Source: Acidimicrobiaceae bacterium (GTDB lineage Bacteria; Actinomycetota; Acidimicrobiia; Acidimicrobiales; RAAP-2). From it: DNA of 39,281 nucleotides. The stretch lies in assembly GCA_025350565.1 (NCBI GenBank), contig JANXXO010000079.1, positions 1-39,281 on the forward strand, read 5' to 3'. The position numbers and the translations under genes were made by a program. The notes under the pieces are model-generated. The model was not told where the DNA came from. It saw nothing but the letters and a program-made list of their open reading frames with translations, and made no database searches. The stretch's first letter is position 1; the number at the start of each line of letters is the position of its first letter. Shown in pieces: positions 17,949 through 27,274 of the stretch.

Positions 17949-19091
17949 TCAATGGTGCGTACTTTCGCGCACTCGGGTGGCCGCCTCTCGCTTGACGTAG
18001 AAACGGTTCAAGAGGGGGCTGAACCAGGTGAACAGGCCAATGAGCAAAAGGGCCACGCCGAGGGGAATAAAGACGTTCGCGTGCGTGTCGAACAGCGGGA
18101 GGAGCACGAAGCCACAAAGCAAGGCGGTCCAGAGCCAGAGAATGACCACCGTGCGGCGGTGTCCGTGACCAAGACGCATCAATCGGTGGTGGATGTGGTT
18201 CTTATCGGGCGTGTGAAACCCTTGGCCCGACGCCGTGCGTCGCACGAACGCCCATACCGCGTCGATGAGCGGGACGCCGAGGATGAAGACGGGAATGAGG
18301 AGGGGCGCGAAGAAGAAAAACGTCACGCCACTGGCCGGCGGCGTGCGACCACCGATCACCATGGTGGAGGCACTCATAAGTAGTCCCAGCATCAGAGCGC
18401 CGGCGTCGCCCATGAAGAGCTTGGCCGGATGAAAGTTGTCGCGTAAGAAGCCGAGACAGATGCCACAGGTAAGCGCGGCAATCAGCGGGCCGACGTTATT
18501 GGCGGGCAAGAGTCCGTCGTGCTCCAAGCGCAGTCCGTACACGCACAAGGTGCCCGACGCAATGGCCACGATGCCGCCGGCCAATCCGTCAAGTCCGTCG
18601 ATGAGGTTGACCGCGTTGGAGAGTGCGAAGACCCACGCCGCCGTGATCAAGGGCAAAATCGACGGGCCGAGCACTACGAAACCGGCGAAGGGGAGTTTGA
18701 GTTGGTACATCGTGCAGCCGCTGAAGTAGAGAAGAGACGCGGCCAGAATCTGACCGGCGACCTTCGCTGGTGCGCTCATCTCGCGAAAGTCGTCCAACAC
18801 GCCGACCACGAAGATGACGCCGGTAGCGAGCAGGACACCGAGCATCTCGTGGCTCGACAAGATGATGGCGCGCAGTGGAGGTATCGCCATGGCGCAGAGC
18901 AGGGCGATGCTAAAGCCGACCAGCATCGCCGCACCGCCGCCGTAGGGGGTGACGACCTGGTGGACTTTTCGTTCGTCCGGTTGCGCGGTGTAGCCAATGC
19001 GCAACGAGATCTTGCGCGCGGGGACGTTCGCCACCAAGGTCACTAACGTCCCGATGAGGATGACGGCAACGTAGGCGACGACGTTGGGCAT
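17949..19091 (-). CDS. wecA: Undecaprenyl-phosphate GlcNAc-1-phosphate transferase, WecA/TagO type
   Basis: 380 residues, about eleven hydrophobic segments. A polyprenyl-phosphate sugar-1-phosphate transferase that starts cell-wall glycan or arabinogalactan linker synthesis at the inner membrane face. Seen: GYTAQPDERKVHQ...TPYGGG near the N-terminus, the Mg-binding Asp pair D100-D101 in GVLDDF, NAVNLIDGLDGLAGG (159-173), FMGDAGALMLG, and HTPDKNHIHHRLMRLGH. The HIHH motif separates it from MraY. The ATG follows the glyA stop directly (TAAATG), so it is translationally coupled. Confidence 0.92.
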   Translation of the reverse strand: MPNVVAYVAVILIGTLVTLVANVPARKISLRIGYTAQPDERKVHQVVTPYGGGAAMLVGFSIALLCAMAIPPLRAIILSSHEMLGVLLATGVIFVVGVLDDFREMSAPAKVAGQILAASLLYFSGCTMYQLKLPFAGFVVLGPSILPLITAAWVFALSNAVNLIDGLDGLAGGIVAIASGTLCVYGLRLEHDGLLPANNVGPLIAALTCGICLGFLRDNFHPAKLFMGDAGALMLGLLMSASTMVIGGRTPPASGVTFFFFAPLLIPVFILGVPLIDAVWAFVRRTASGQGFHTPDKNHIHHRLMRLGHGHRRTVVILWLWTALLCGFVLLPLFDTHANVFIPLGVALLLIGLFTWFSPLLNRFYVKREAATRVRESTHH

Positions 19092-20384
19092 TTACTGCTT
19101 CGTGAAGTTGGCGTAGGGGTTGAAGCCACTACAGAGCGTCGCGACTTCACGACGAACGGCCTTGATGGCCTCTTCGTCCTGGCGGTTTCGTAGAGCCGTC
19201 GCCATCATGGCGGCGATCGCCGTGAACTCGCCCTCGTTCATGCCGGCGGTGGTCTGCGCGGCCGTACCCACGCGAAGTCCCGACGTGATGAAGGCGCTTC
19301 GGGGATCGTCGGGAATGGTATTGCGGTTCGTCGTGATGCCGGCGCGGTCGAGAACCTCTTGGGCGACCTTGCCGGTGAGTTCCTCGTCAAATTCGCGCAG
19401 GTCGAGCAGGACCATGTGATTCTGCGTACCTCCCGACACGCTGCGAAATCCTTCTTCGGCGAGCGCGGCACTAAAGGCCTGCGCGTTACTCACGATCTGG
19501 TCGGTATAGGTCGAAAAGCGCGGGCTGGCCGCCTCTTTGAAGGCCACGGCCTTGGCCGCGATGGCGTGTTCCAGGGGCCCACCTTGTTGACCGGGAAAGA
19601 CGGCCGAGTCAATCTTCTTGGCGTGTTCCTCTCGACAGACGATGGCTCCGCCGCGGGGCCCGCGCAGTGTCTTGTGGGTGGTGAAGGCCACGACGTCGGC
19701 GTAGGGAACGGGATTGGGATGCGAGCCGCCCGCGATGAGACCGGCGACGTGCGCCGAGTCGAACATCAGCAGGGCGCCCACCTCGTCGGCAATCTCGCGG
19801 AACGGTACGGGGTCAATGAGGCGCGAATAGGCCGTGGCGCCCGCCACGATCATTTTCGGCCGGTGCTCGAGGGCTTGACTTCGCACGTTCTCGAAGTCGA
19901 TCATCTCGCCGGGATTCTCGGGGTCGTCCGAACGCGGCGTGACGCCGTAAGCCACGAAGTTCCACCACTTCGACGTGATCGACGCGGGCGAACCGTGCGT
20001 CAAGTGGCCCCCTTGGTCAAGGCGCATGGCGAGCACCGTGTCACCTGGCTCGAGCAGGGCTTGGTAGACGGCGACATTGGCGTTGGCGCCGCTGTGCGGT
20101 TGCACGTTGGCGTGGTCCGCGCCAAAGAGGGCGGTCAGTCGCCGTCGCGCGAGGTCCTCCATCTCGTCGACGACCTGATTGCCCCCGTAGTAACGACGTC
20201 CGGGGTAGCCCTCGGCGTACTTGTTGGTAAGAATCGATCCCGTGGCCGCCAGCACCGCTGGCGAGGCGAAATTCTCACTCGCGATGAGCTGCAAGGTAGT
20301 GGTCTGACGCTGCCATTCCTGGCCGAGCAGTTCGGTCACTTCGTCGTCGTTAGTAATCCAGGCGTCAAAGGGTGACGAGACCAT
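19092..20384 (-). CDS. glyA: Serine hydroxymethyltransferase
   Basis: 430 residues. A PLP enzyme that interconverts serine and glycine and loads tetrahydrofolate with one-carbon units. Seen: [53 protein letters not shown], and the PLP Lys238 in [12 protein letters not shown]. Normal length. It sits 2 nt after rpiB and directly before wecA, forming a run of housekeeping genes leading into the atp operon. Confidence 0.97.
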   Translation of the reverse strand: MVSSPFDAWITNDDEVTELLGQEWQRQTTTLQLIASENFASPAVLAATGSILTNKYAEGYPGRRYYGGNQVVDEMEDLARRRLTALFGADHANVQPHSGANANVAVYQALLEPGDTVLAMRLDQGGHLTHGSPASITSKWWNFVAYGVTPRSDDPENPGEMIDFENVRSQALEHRPKMIVAGATAYSRLIDPVPFREIADEVGALLMFDSAHVAGLIAGGSHPNPVPYADVVAFTTHKTLRGPRGGAIVCREEHAKKIDSAVFPGQQGGPLEHAIAAKAVAFKEAASPRFSTYTDQIVSNAQAFSAALAEEGFRSVSGGTQNHMVLLDLREFDEELTGKVAQEVLDRAGITTNRNTIPDDPRSAFITSGLRVGTAAQTTAGMNEGEFTAIAAMMATALRNRQDEEAIKAVRREVATLCSGFNPYANFTKQ

Positions 20385-20386
20385 CG

Positions 20387-20851
20387 TTAGGGCCTTTCAT
20401 CGGCGACGAGGCTCGAATCGAGTTCGTCGAGTTTGGCAATCCGCGCCTCGTGGCGACCGGACAGCGGCGTGGCGTTCAACCACGCGGCGAGCGATTCGGT
20501 CGCGACGGCGGACCCGGTGAGGCGAGCACCGAGACAGAGCACGTTGGCGTGATTGTGTTCCCTCGCCAGATGGGCCGACGTGACGTCGTGGACGACCGCC
20601 GCGCGCACGCCCGCCACCTTGTTCGCGGCCATGGCAATACCAATGCCACTGCCGCAGACGGCAACGCCCAGTTCCGCGTCACCTTGGGCGACGCAGCGGC
20701 CCACCGCGGCACCGAAATCCGGATAATCGACGGACGTGGTGGCCGTGTCGGTGCCGAGGTCGAGCACTTCGTGGCCCCACGCAGCGAGCGATGACGCCAA
20801 CTCCGTCTTTAGGTCGTAGCCAGCGTGGTCCGAGCCAAGTGCGATTCGCAT
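20387..20851 (-). CDS. rpiB: Ribose-5-phosphate isomerase B
   Basis: 154 residues from the ATG at 20851; a GTG-type frame extension to 20872 adds seven residues without support. LacA/RpiB fold: [10 protein letters not shown], the catalytic Cys66 in [35 protein letters not shown] and a C-terminal helix. It interconverts ribose 5-phosphate and ribulose 5-phosphate. TAGGGT lies 7 nt before the ATG with no clear Shine-Dalgarno, suggesting a leaderless message that may continue through glyA and wecA. Confidence 0.93.
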   Translation of the reverse strand: MRIALGSDHAGYDLKTELASSLAAWGHEVLDLGTDTATTSVDYPDFGAAVGRCVAQGDAELGVAVCGSGIGIAMAANKVAGVRAAVVHDVTSAHLAREHNHANVLCLGARLTGSAVATESLAAWLNATPLSGRHEARIAKLDELDSSLVADERP

Positions 20852-20858
20852 CGACCCA

Positions 20859-20864
20859 ACCCTA
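20859..20864 (-). promoter_or_regulatory. Minus-10 element of rpiB (leaderless)
   Basis: TAGGGT (TANNNT) on the minus strand, 7 nt before the rpiB ATG. It fixes the ATG at 20851 as start. Confidence 0.45.
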
Positions 20865-20894
20865 CCTTCCACTTCGCGCCACGCCCGGGCCGGT

Positions 20895-20900
20895 AATACT
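20895..20900 (+). promoter_or_regulatory. Minus-10 element of the thiolase-like gene (leaderless)
   Basis: AATACT (or TAATAC one base earlier) 7 nt before the GTG at 20908; same hexamer as before murA. Confidence 0.5.
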
Positions 20901-20907
20901 TCACCAC

Positions 20908-22398
20908 GTGGCCATTCCCCCTCGAACGCCCGTCATCGTCGGCGTTGGTCAGCTCACCGATCGACCGACTCGTGACGCTTCGCCCGAGAGCCGCCCCGAA
21001 CCAGTCGACCTCATGGTCGAGGCGCTGGAACGTGCAGCGATTGACACCGGCGTCGCGAAGGTTCTCGACTCCCTCGACGAACTGGTCGCCATCAGTTCCT
21101 TCGTTTGGCACCCCCGCGATCCCGCCCTCCTCGTAGCGCAACGACTCGGCTTGCGCAACGTGACGACGCGGCTCACGCCAATTGGGGGCAACATTGCCCA
21201 AAAGCTGGTGCACGAAAGTGCCAGACGGATCTTGAATGCTGAGGTGACCACCGTGGCAGTGGTGGGCGCCGAGGCCATGAACGCGCAGCTGCTGGCCCGG
21301 CGCGCGGACCACCGACTCCAATGGGCGCTACAAGGTGATGAGGTCGCGCGTCCCCTCGATCCCACCGACGATGGCGCGCCCCTCACCGACGCCGAGTACT
21401 CCCAAGGCTTGCGGCTACCCGTCGACGTTTACCCCCTCTTCGAAAATGCCCGACGCGCCCGACTGCGCTGGTCGCTCGACGAGCAGCGGGCGCGCTTGGG
21501 CGCGCTGTGGTCCAACTTTTCCTCGGTGGCCACAACCAATCCCTACGCCTGGTTAGCCCAGTATCACTCGCCCGCCACCATCACGACGCCTACCGCGGAC
21601 AATCGGATGGTGAGTTTTCCTTACACGAAGTTATTGATCGCCAACGTGCCCGTGGACATGGGTGCGGCCTACATCATCACCAGTTACGAGCACGCTCGAC
21701 GACTCGGCGTGGACCACGACCGGATGGTGTTCCCCCACTGCGGCGCCGACGCCAACGACCACTGGTTCGTGTCGGAACGACCAACCTTGGACGACTCGCC
21801 CGCGATGCGCGCACTTTGGAGCACCCTGCGCCACTTCGGGGCACGGGCCGACGAGTTCCACCACCTCGATCTCTACAGCTGCTTTCCCACGGTCGTCCAA
21901 ACGGCCTGTGACGTGCTGGGCATCGACGCCTTCGACTCGAGTCGCATCCCCACCTTGACCGGTGGTCTCACCTTCGGTGGCGGGCCGGGCAACAATTACA
22001 CGACCCACGCCATTGCGTCCATGGTCGACGCTGTGCGCGCCGATCCCACCGGTCGTGGTCTCGTGACGGCCCTCGGGTGGTTCTCGACCAAACATTCGTG
22101 GGGCACGTATGGGGCCGCTCCACCGGAGGGCGGATTCCGTTGGGCCGCGCCCCAAGACGAGGTCGATGCCCAACCGCGCTGTCGGTACGAACAAGTGAAC
22201 GGCGTGGTTTCGGTGGAGAGTTACACGGTCACGCACGCGCGCGACGGATCACCGACGTCGTTGATTGTCGCAGCGCGCACCAGCGACGCCACTCGGGTGT
22301 GGTGTCATAGCAACGATGCCTCGCTGATGCAAGAGGCCGAAACGACCGAACTCATCGGGCGAATGGGCGAGATTCGCGACACGGTGCTGACCCTTTAG
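20908..22398 (+). CDS. Thiolase-superfamily acetyl-CoA acetyltransferase-like protein
   Basis: 496 residues from GTG at 20908, where the sequence turns protein-like (VAIPPRTPVIVGVGQLTDRP) and a minus-10 hexamer lies 7 nt upstream; the frame is open to 20791 but that part would run through the rpiB start. Seen: EPVDLMVEALERAA, TPIGGNIAQKLVHESARRI, VAVVGAEAM, DMGAAYIITSYEHARRLG, HLDLYSCFPTVVQ and FGGGPGNNYTTHAIASM, the pattern of the SCP2/thiolase-like proteins abundant in actinobacteria. VVGAEAM stands about where the nucleophile Cys of classical thiolases lies, so activity is uncertain. Substrate unknown, likely a CoA ester in lipid or sterol breakdown. Its stop abuts the sua5 stop. Confidence 0.82.
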   Translation: MAIPPRTPVIVGVGQLTDRPTRDASPESRPEPVDLMVEALERAAIDTGVAKVLDSLDELVAISSFVWHPRDPALLVAQRLGLRNVTTRLTPIGGNIAQKLVHESARRILNAEVTTVAVVGAEAMNAQLLARRADHRLQWALQGDEVARPLDPTDDGAPLTDAEYSQGLRLPVDVYPLFENARRARLRWSLDEQRARLGALWSNFSSVATTNPYAWLAQYHSPATITTPTADNRMVSFPYTKLLIANVPVDMGAAYIITSYEHARRLGVDHDRMVFPHCGADANDHWFVSERPTLDDSPAMRALWSTLRHFGARADEFHHLDLYSCFPTVVQTACDVLGIDAFDSSRIPTLTGGLTFGGGPGNNYTTHAIASMVDAVRADPTGRGLVTALGWFSTKHSWGTYGAAPPEGGFRWAAPQDEVDAQPRCRYEQVNGVVSVESYTVTHARDGSPTSLIVAARTSDATRVWCHSNDASLMQEAETTELIGRMGEIRDTVLTL

Positions 22399-23001
22399 CT
22401 AGGCGAGTACTGACGCGATTTGGCTCGCAAGAATTGCGCCGTCGCGAAGGATCGTCCACGACGGACCTGATAAATCGACCACTGTCGACACGTCGCCCGA
22501 TCGTTCTCCGCCGTCGACGACGCCACCGAGATCGCGTTGCGAGGCGAACATGTCGCGCACCTCGTGGGCGCTGTGGCACGCCGGTGCACCGTGCAGGTTG
22601 GCGCTCGAGACCGCGAGCGGTCCAATCACGGCGATCATTCGTCGCACCACGTCGTCGTCGGGGATTCGAAATCCGACCGTGTCGTTTTCACTGCCGAGTA
22701 ACGCCGCGAGTTCGTGCGGCACCGCGACGACAATGGTGAGCGCACCGGGCCAAAAGGCGTCGGCTAACTTCTGGGCGCGCTCGTTCCAGACGGCTCCCAA
22801 ATACGCCAGTTGGCCGACCGAGTCCACCAGGACGGGAAGCGCCCGAGTGGGCGGGCGGTCCTTTAACTGAAATATTGTCGCAATCGCCGCGGGGTGGCTG
22901 ACCTCGCCCGCCAGGCCGTACACGGTATCGGTCGGCAGGGCGACGACGCCGCCACCGTCCAAGGTGGCAATGGCGACCTCGACATTAATGATGCGTACCA
23001 C
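22399..23001 (-). CDS. Threonylcarbamoyl-AMP synthase (Sua5/YrdC/TsaC)
   Basis: 200 residues, YrdC domain only (no Sua5 C-terminal domain). It makes threonylcarbamoyl-AMP for the t6A37 modification of ANN-reading tRNAs. Seen: GGVVALPTDTVYGLAG, KDRPPTRALPVLV, FWPGALTIVV, GFRIPDDD and VSSANLHG. GTG start at 23001 shares one base with the prmC stop, so translation is coupled. The neighbourhood (prfA, prmC) is the classic translation-factor cluster. Confidence 0.92.
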   Translation of the reverse strand: MVRIINVEVAIATLDGGGVVALPTDTVYGLAGEVSHPAAIATIFQLKDRPPTRALPVLVDSVGQLAYLGAVWNERAQKLADAFWPGALTIVVAVPHELAALLGSENDTVGFRIPDDDVVRRMIAVIGPLAVSSANLHGAPACHSAHEVRDMFASQRDLGGVVDGGERSGDVSTVVDLSGPSWTILRDGAILASQIASVLA

Positions 23002-23828
23002 TAGCGTCTCGCCACCAGAAAGCGGGGATTGCCGAACATGTCGTCGAGGTCGCGCACGTCGCGCATCCCCGCGTCGCGGGCCGTCGTCAACACCGCTTGT
23101 CGATGCATGTCCCCATGTTCACATATCAAGAGGCCATTCGCCACCAGCCAGGGGGAGGCACCTTGAATGATCTCTTCGAGATCAGAGAATCCCGCGACGC
23201 CCGAGGCGTCGGGTGCCACCAACGCGCCCAAGGGCTCGTAGGTCAACACGGCGTCGAGGGTGGCGAACTGTTCGACGCCGATGTAGGGCGGATTCGTCAC
23301 GATGACGTCCACGCGTCCTCGAAGGGAGGTATCCAGTGCGTCAAACCACGACGAATGCACGAAGGAGACGCCCGTCAGCTCATGCTTGCTCGCGTTGTGC
23401 TTCGCGACCGCTAACGCGTCGAGTGATTCGTCGACGCAGATCACCGAGGCGCGGAGACCGCGGGCGTTCAGTTCTTGGGCCATGGAGAGTCCAATGGCAC
23501 CCGACCCGCATCCGAGGTCGAGAATCAATGGTGCCGAGCCGCCCGAGTCCGCGAGTTCACTCAGTGCCACGCCCACCAGCTCTTCGGATTCGGGCCTCGG
23601 GATAAGAACCCGGGGATCGACGTCGAGATCCAAGGAGCGAAAGGGCCAGTGACCAATGATGTACTGAATCGGCTCACCGTCGAGCCGCCGCTGCGCGCCC
23701 GCGCGCAGCGCGGCAATCGCCCCGTGGTCGCCGTCGGCCATGTACTCCTCCACCAGCCAGCGCGCTTCGCGTCGATTGAGACCGACGCCGATCAGCTCGT
23801 TCACCAGGTAGCTGTTAACGTCCGTCAC
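23001..23828 (-). CDS. prmC: Release factor glutamine methyltransferase
   Basis: 275 residues from the GTG at 23828, which overlaps the prfA end by 14 nt; a longer frame to 23870 would lie wholly inside prfA. It methylates the Gln of the GGQ motif of release factors using SAM. Seen: a helical N-domain ending in GEPIQYIIGHWPF, VLIPRPESEELV, LDLGCGSGAIGLSMA (SAM loop) and the catalytic VTNPPYIG. Its target RF1 is encoded immediately upstream. Confidence 0.94.
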   Translation of the reverse strand: MTDVNSYLVNELIGVGLNRREARWLVEEYMADGDHGAIAALRAGAQRRLDGEPIQYIIGHWPFRSLDLDVDPRVLIPRPESEELVGVALSELADSGGSAPLILDLGCGSGAIGLSMAQELNARGLRASVICVDESLDALAVAKHNASKHELTGVSFVHSSWFDALDTSLRGRVDVIVTNPPYIGVEQFATLDAVLTYEPLGALVAPDASGVAGFSDLEEIIQGASPWLVANGLLICEHGDMHRQAVLTTARDAGMRDVRDLDDMFGNPRFLVARR

Positions 23829-24894
23829 TCTCGGCCAACTGACGTGCTCGTTTTTCCGAAAGGAGGGCATCGACGTAGGGATCGAGGTAACCCGCGAGCA
23901 CCGAGTCGAGGGTGTACGTCGTCAAATTGATCCGGTGATCGGTCACGCGATTCTCTTTGAAGTTGTACGTACGGATTTTTTCGCTTCGACCACCACTGCC
24001 TAATTGCGAACGCTTCAGGTCCCCCTGCTCGGTAGCCTGGGCGTCTTGCGCCGCTTTCAACAATCGAGAGCGCAGCACGATGAGTGCTTTCGCGCGGTTC
24101 TGGATCTGGCTCTTCTCGTCCTGCATAGACACGACAATGCCGGACGGTAGGTGGGTGATGCGAACGGCCGAGTCGGTCGTGTTGACGCTCTGACCGCCGG
24201 GACCCGAAGAACGGTAAACGTCGATCTTCAGATCGCTCTGGTTGATGTCGACGTCAACCTCTTCGGCTTCCGGGAGCACCGACACCGTCGCCGACGAGGT
24301 GTGCACCCGTCCCTTGGCTTCGGTCACCGGTACGCGTTGGACGCGGTGCACGCCGGCCTCGTGTTCGAGTCGCGCCCAGGCGTCGTCACCCTTAATGAGA
24401 TAGATCGCTTCGTCGAGGCCGCCCTGTTCCGATTCGCGTTCTTCGATGACCTCCAGTTTCCAACCCCGAAGTGCGACGTAGCGTCGAAACATCTGGGCGA
24501 GGTCGGAGGCGAAGAGGTTGGCCTCCTCCCCACCTTCGGCGCCGCGGATCTCCAGAATGACGTTGCGTCCCTCGTTGGGGTCGCGCGGTAAGAGCAGCGT
24601 CTCGAGCGTCATCTCGAGATCGGGAAGTCGCGCCTCGGCGTTATTCACCTCTTCACGCCAGAGTTCGCGGTCATCGCCACTCGACTCGTTGAACATCTCT
24701 TTCGCGGTCCCGAGATCGGCTTGGGCCGATTTCAGATCGTTCCAGGCGTTGTTGATCTCGGCTAGTTCCTTGTGACGGCGCGAGAGGTCCCTTAATCGAT
24801 TGAGGTCACTCGCGACGTCGGGTTCGGAGAGAGCCGCTTCGACGGTATGGAGTTCGTCCTGAAGGACGTGCAGGGTCTGGTCGACGGAGCGCAC
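23815..24894 (-). CDS. prfA: Peptide chain release factor 1
   Basis: 359 residues. Reads UAA/UAG. The tripeptide anticodon P-x-T is PVT (189-191) in RVPVTEAKGRVHTS, and the catalytic GGQ is at 233-235 in SSGPGGQSVNTT, the site methylated by PrmC. GTG start at 24894; no Shine-Dalgarno seen in the 24 nt after rpmE. Confidence 0.97.
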   Translation of the reverse strand: MRSVDQTLHVLQDELHTVEAALSEPDVASDLNRLRDLSRRHKELAEINNAWNDLKSAQADLGTAKEMFNESSGDDRELWREEVNNAEARLPDLEMTLETLLLPRDPNEGRNVILEIRGAEGGEEANLFASDLAQMFRRYVALRGWKLEVIEERESEQGGLDEAIYLIKGDDAWARLEHEAGVHRVQRVPVTEAKGRVHTSSATVSVLPEAEEVDVDINQSDLKIDVYRSSGPGGQSVNTTDSAVRITHLPSGIVVSMQDEKSQIQNRAKALIVLRSRLLKAAQDAQATEQGDLKRSQLGSGGRSEKIRTYNFKENRVTDHRINLTTYTLDSVLAGYLDPYVDALLSEKRARQLAESDGR

Positions 24895-24918
24895 GGAACG
24901 TGAGCGGCGCTCGAGGCT

Positions 24919-25146
24919 CTAGGCCTTCGGAGCGCGCGCCTTGTTGGTCTTTTGTGCGTAACGGCGCTGGAAGCGCTCGACGCGGCCACCGGTGTCGACA
25001 AGCTTCTGCTTGCCGGTGAAGAACGGGTGGCACTCGTTGCAAAGCTCAACGGTCATGGCTGACTTCGTCGACTGGGTCGTGAAGGTGTTGCCACACGAGC
25101 ATTTAACGGTCGCTTCGCCGTAGTTGGGGTGAATATCAGGCTTCAT
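24919..25146 (-). CDS. rpmE: 50S ribosomal protein L31, zinc-binding type
   Basis: 75 residues. [22 protein letters not shown] and [26 protein letters not shown] (joined over about 20 residues) give the CxC and CxxC zinc ligands of the C+ form of L31, replaced by a Cys-less paralogue under zinc starvation in many bacteria. AGGAG lies 5 nt before the ATG. It is located between rho and prfA, the usual order. Confidence 0.97.
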   Translation of the reverse strand: MKPDIHPNYGEATVKCSCGNTFTTQSTKSAMTVELCNECHPFFTGKQKLVDTGGRVERFQRRYAQKTNKARAPKA

Positions 25147-25184
25147 GAGTGCTCCTAGTTGCGAGTAGCAAGTTTAGCCGATTT

Positions 25185-26837
25185 CTAGCTGGTTGATGCG
25201 GGCCCGCGGCCAATCTCGGCCAGGAACTCGTCGTTGGAGACTGTGGACTTCAATTTGTCGATGAGGAGTTCGAGTCCGGCCGCCTCGCGGCCCTCCGAAG
25301 CGAGTCCGTTCAGCACCCGACGGAGTTTCCACACCTGGGGCAGGGCTTCGCGACTGAAGAGCAGTTCTTCGTGACGGGTCGACGAAGCGTTGACGTCGAT
25401 TGCCGGGTAGATACGCCGCTCGGCCAATCGCCGGTCGAGGCGCAACTCCATGTTGCCCGTTCCCTTGAACTCCTCGAAGATGACCTCGTCCATTTTTGAG
25501 CCAGTCTCAACCAGCGCCGAGGCGATGATGGTGAGTGAGCCGCCCTCTTCGATGTTTCGCGCCGCGCCGAAGAACTTCTTGGGCGGATAGAGCGCACCCG
25601 AGTCGACGCCACCGGACATGATGCGTCCCGTCGCGGGTGCCGCCAGGTTGTAAGCGCGCGCCAGACGGGTTATGCCGTCGAGAATAATCACCACGTCACG
25701 ACCCTGTTCCACGAGACGCTTCGCGCGCTCGATGCAGAGTTCGGCGACGTGGGTGTGCTCTTCGGCCGGGCGGTCGAAGGTGGAGGCGATGACCTCGCCC
25801 TTCACCGTTCGTCGAATGTCCGTCACTTCTTCCGGTCGCTCGTCCACCAGCAACACCATGAGGTGGACCTCGGGGTTGTTCGACTCGATTGACTGGGCGA
25901 TCTGCTTCATGATCGTCGTCTTACCGGCCTTGGGCGGCGAGACAATGAGACCGCGCTGCCCCTTTCCGATGGGCGACAGCAGGTCGACGATTCGTGGCGT
26001 GAGGTCGGTCTTGCCTTCGTTGAGTTCTAGGTTCAGTTTCTCGTCGGGGAAGAGTGGCGTGAGGTCTTCGAAACGAGGACGGAGTCGAGCCACTTCGGGA
26101 TCAACGCCCGCCACGCTGTCGACGCGCAGCAAGGCCGGGTACTTTTCGTTCGAGGCCGCTGGTCGGAATCCCCCGACGATGGTGTCGCCCTTGCGAAGGT
26201 GGTAGCGACGGACCTGGTTAATCGAGACGTAGACGTCATTGGGTGACGGGTGATAACTCTTGGTGCGCAAGAAGCCGTAACCGTCATCGCGCAGGTCGAG
26301 CAGGCCCTCAATCTCGAGGAGCTCACCCGCGTAGGGCTGGTCCGCGTTGGGCATGGACTCGCCACCGAATCGCTCCCGACCATTTCGATTGCGTCGATTG
26401 CGTCGATTTCGGCCGTTGGCGTCGTTCGAGAATTCGCGAGGCTGACGCTCCTGACGCGGTTGCGAGTTGTTCTGTCGTGGCGCTTGCTGCGTGCGATCTC
26501 CGTTGTTGGAGGAGTGAGGGGGCGAGGACTCGTTGGACGACGTTTCCGGCGCCGCGACCGCCGCTTCACTGCGACCAGCGGATGCGTCGGCGACGAACTC
26601 TCCGAGAAGATCGTCGAAGTCGTCTGTGGGTGTGGCGACGGTTCGACGCGAGCGGACAGCTCGACTTGGCGACGACGCACTCACGCTCGGAGCGATGTCG
26701 CTCATGATTGCTTCGATGAGCGAGGCCTTGGAGGCGCGCGCGGACACATCCACGCCTTTCACCTTGGCGATGGTTTGGAGGTCTTCTCGAGTCTTCGACT
26801 CGAGATCTGACCGGTCTGGGGAGGGCCTAACAGCCAT
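25185..26837 (-). CDS. rho: Transcription termination factor Rho
   Basis: 550 residues from the ATG at 26837, with AAAGGA 7 nt upstream. Layout: N-terminal helix bundle ([18 protein letters not shown]), a low-complexity insert of about 90 residues ending in an Arg/Asn-rich stretch, the cold-shock-like RNA-binding domain ([15 protein letters not shown]), and the hexameric ATPase with Walker [36 protein letters not shown] and the R-finger region. The basic insert is usual for actinobacterial Rho and adds RNA affinity. A strong promoter and an overlapping short leader frame precede it, so autoregulation by attenuation is plausible. Confidence 0.97.
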   Translation of the reverse strand: MAVRPSPDRSDLESKTREDLQTIAKVKGVDVSARASKASLIEAIMSDIAPSVSASSPSRAVRSRRTVATPTDDFDDLLGEFVADASAGRSEAAVAAPETSSNESSPPHSSNNGDRTQQAPRQNNSQPRQERQPREFSNDANGRNRRNRRNRNGRERFGGESMPNADQPYAGELLEIEGLLDLRDDGYGFLRTKSYHPSPNDVYVSINQVRRYHLRKGDTIVGGFRPAASNEKYPALLRVDSVAGVDPEVARLRPRFEDLTPLFPDEKLNLELNEGKTDLTPRIVDLLSPIGKGQRGLIVSPPKAGKTTIMKQIAQSIESNNPEVHLMVLLVDERPEEVTDIRRTVKGEVIASTFDRPAEEHTHVAELCIERAKRLVEQGRDVVIILDGITRLARAYNLAAPATGRIMSGGVDSGALYPPKKFFGAARNIEEGGSLTIIASALVETGSKMDEVIFEEFKGTGNMELRLDRRLAERRIYPAIDVNASSTRHEELLFSREALPQVWKLRRVLNGLASEGREAAGLELLIDKLKSTVSNDEFLAEIGRGPASTS

Positions 26838-26901
26838 TGTGGTTCCTTTCTCGCCGTTCGCCAAGAATGCATGAACGGAGAAGAAAATCAAGAAATGCCA
26901 T
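26827..26901 (-). CDS. Candidate 24-residue leader peptide overlapping the rho start
   Basis: An ATG at 26899-26901 opens a 24-codon frame (MAFLDFLLRSCILG then a charged tail) whose TAG stop (26827-26829) lies just inside rho, so the two frames overlap by 11 nt. A GAGGA stretch lies 11 nt upstream. It is inside the predicted rho mRNA leader of about 110 nt. Enterobacterial rho has a leader peptide gene (rhoL), so a similar role is conceivable. No similarity is claimed and chance cannot be excluded. Confidence 0.3.
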   Translation of the reverse strand: MAFLDFLLRSCILGERRERNHNGC

Positions 26902-27274
26902 CTGGGAAGAGTTCCTCACTCCGGGAAAAGGCCGGACGCGGATGACTTCTTCATTGTAGCGGAGTCCGTGAGGAATACCAACATTTCACCGAAGTCTTCC
27001 CTTTCACGGGGCATTGGAACAATTGAGTCGCGTCAATCGCTGCTCCTCAACGAGGCAGCGTTGTGGGCCAACCTACTCCCATCGCAATCGTGAAAGTGGG
27101 AACCATGCGTAACCAACGTGAGGGGCTGCTGCCTGCGACGAGCCCCGATGCAACGCTGATCACCAACGTCGACCCGCGGCCCTCTCGCCATTCGTCACGA
27201 CAACTCGCGTGACGTGCACGACGCGTTGCGGTCCACACTGACGTGACGCCCTCGTTGCCGGCGCCGACGCGGCA
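26838..27274. other. Non-coding stretch upstream of rho
   Basis: The right-hand part of the stretch, from about 27000 on, has no believable gene. It contains hairpins at 27038-27060 (9 paired bases with a 2-nt bulge) and 27122-27146 (GGGGCT/AGCCCC, 13-nt loop), which could end transcription of the repeat-protein gene, though neither has a T tract. The left part is the rho leader and promoter. This is the place where homoserine kinase (thrB) often lies in actinobacteria; no trace of it was seen. Confidence 0.5.
26953..26981 (-). promoter_or_regulatory. Sigma-70 type promoter of rho
   Basis: On the minus strand: TTGGTA (26981-26976), a 17-nt spacer, TACAAT (26958-26953). The predicted start near 26946 gives a 5' leader of about 109 nt before rho. 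Confidence 0.65.

Noticed and set aside
26914..26954. A 12-codon frame starting at the ATG right after TACAAT in the rho promoter
   Set aside because: Its ATG lies within or before the predicted transcript start, so it would not be in the mRNA.
27047..27238. 63-residue minus-strand frame downstream of the repeat-protein gene
   Set aside because: Arg/Ser/Trp-rich with no start signal; looks like chance in GC-rich spacer DNA.
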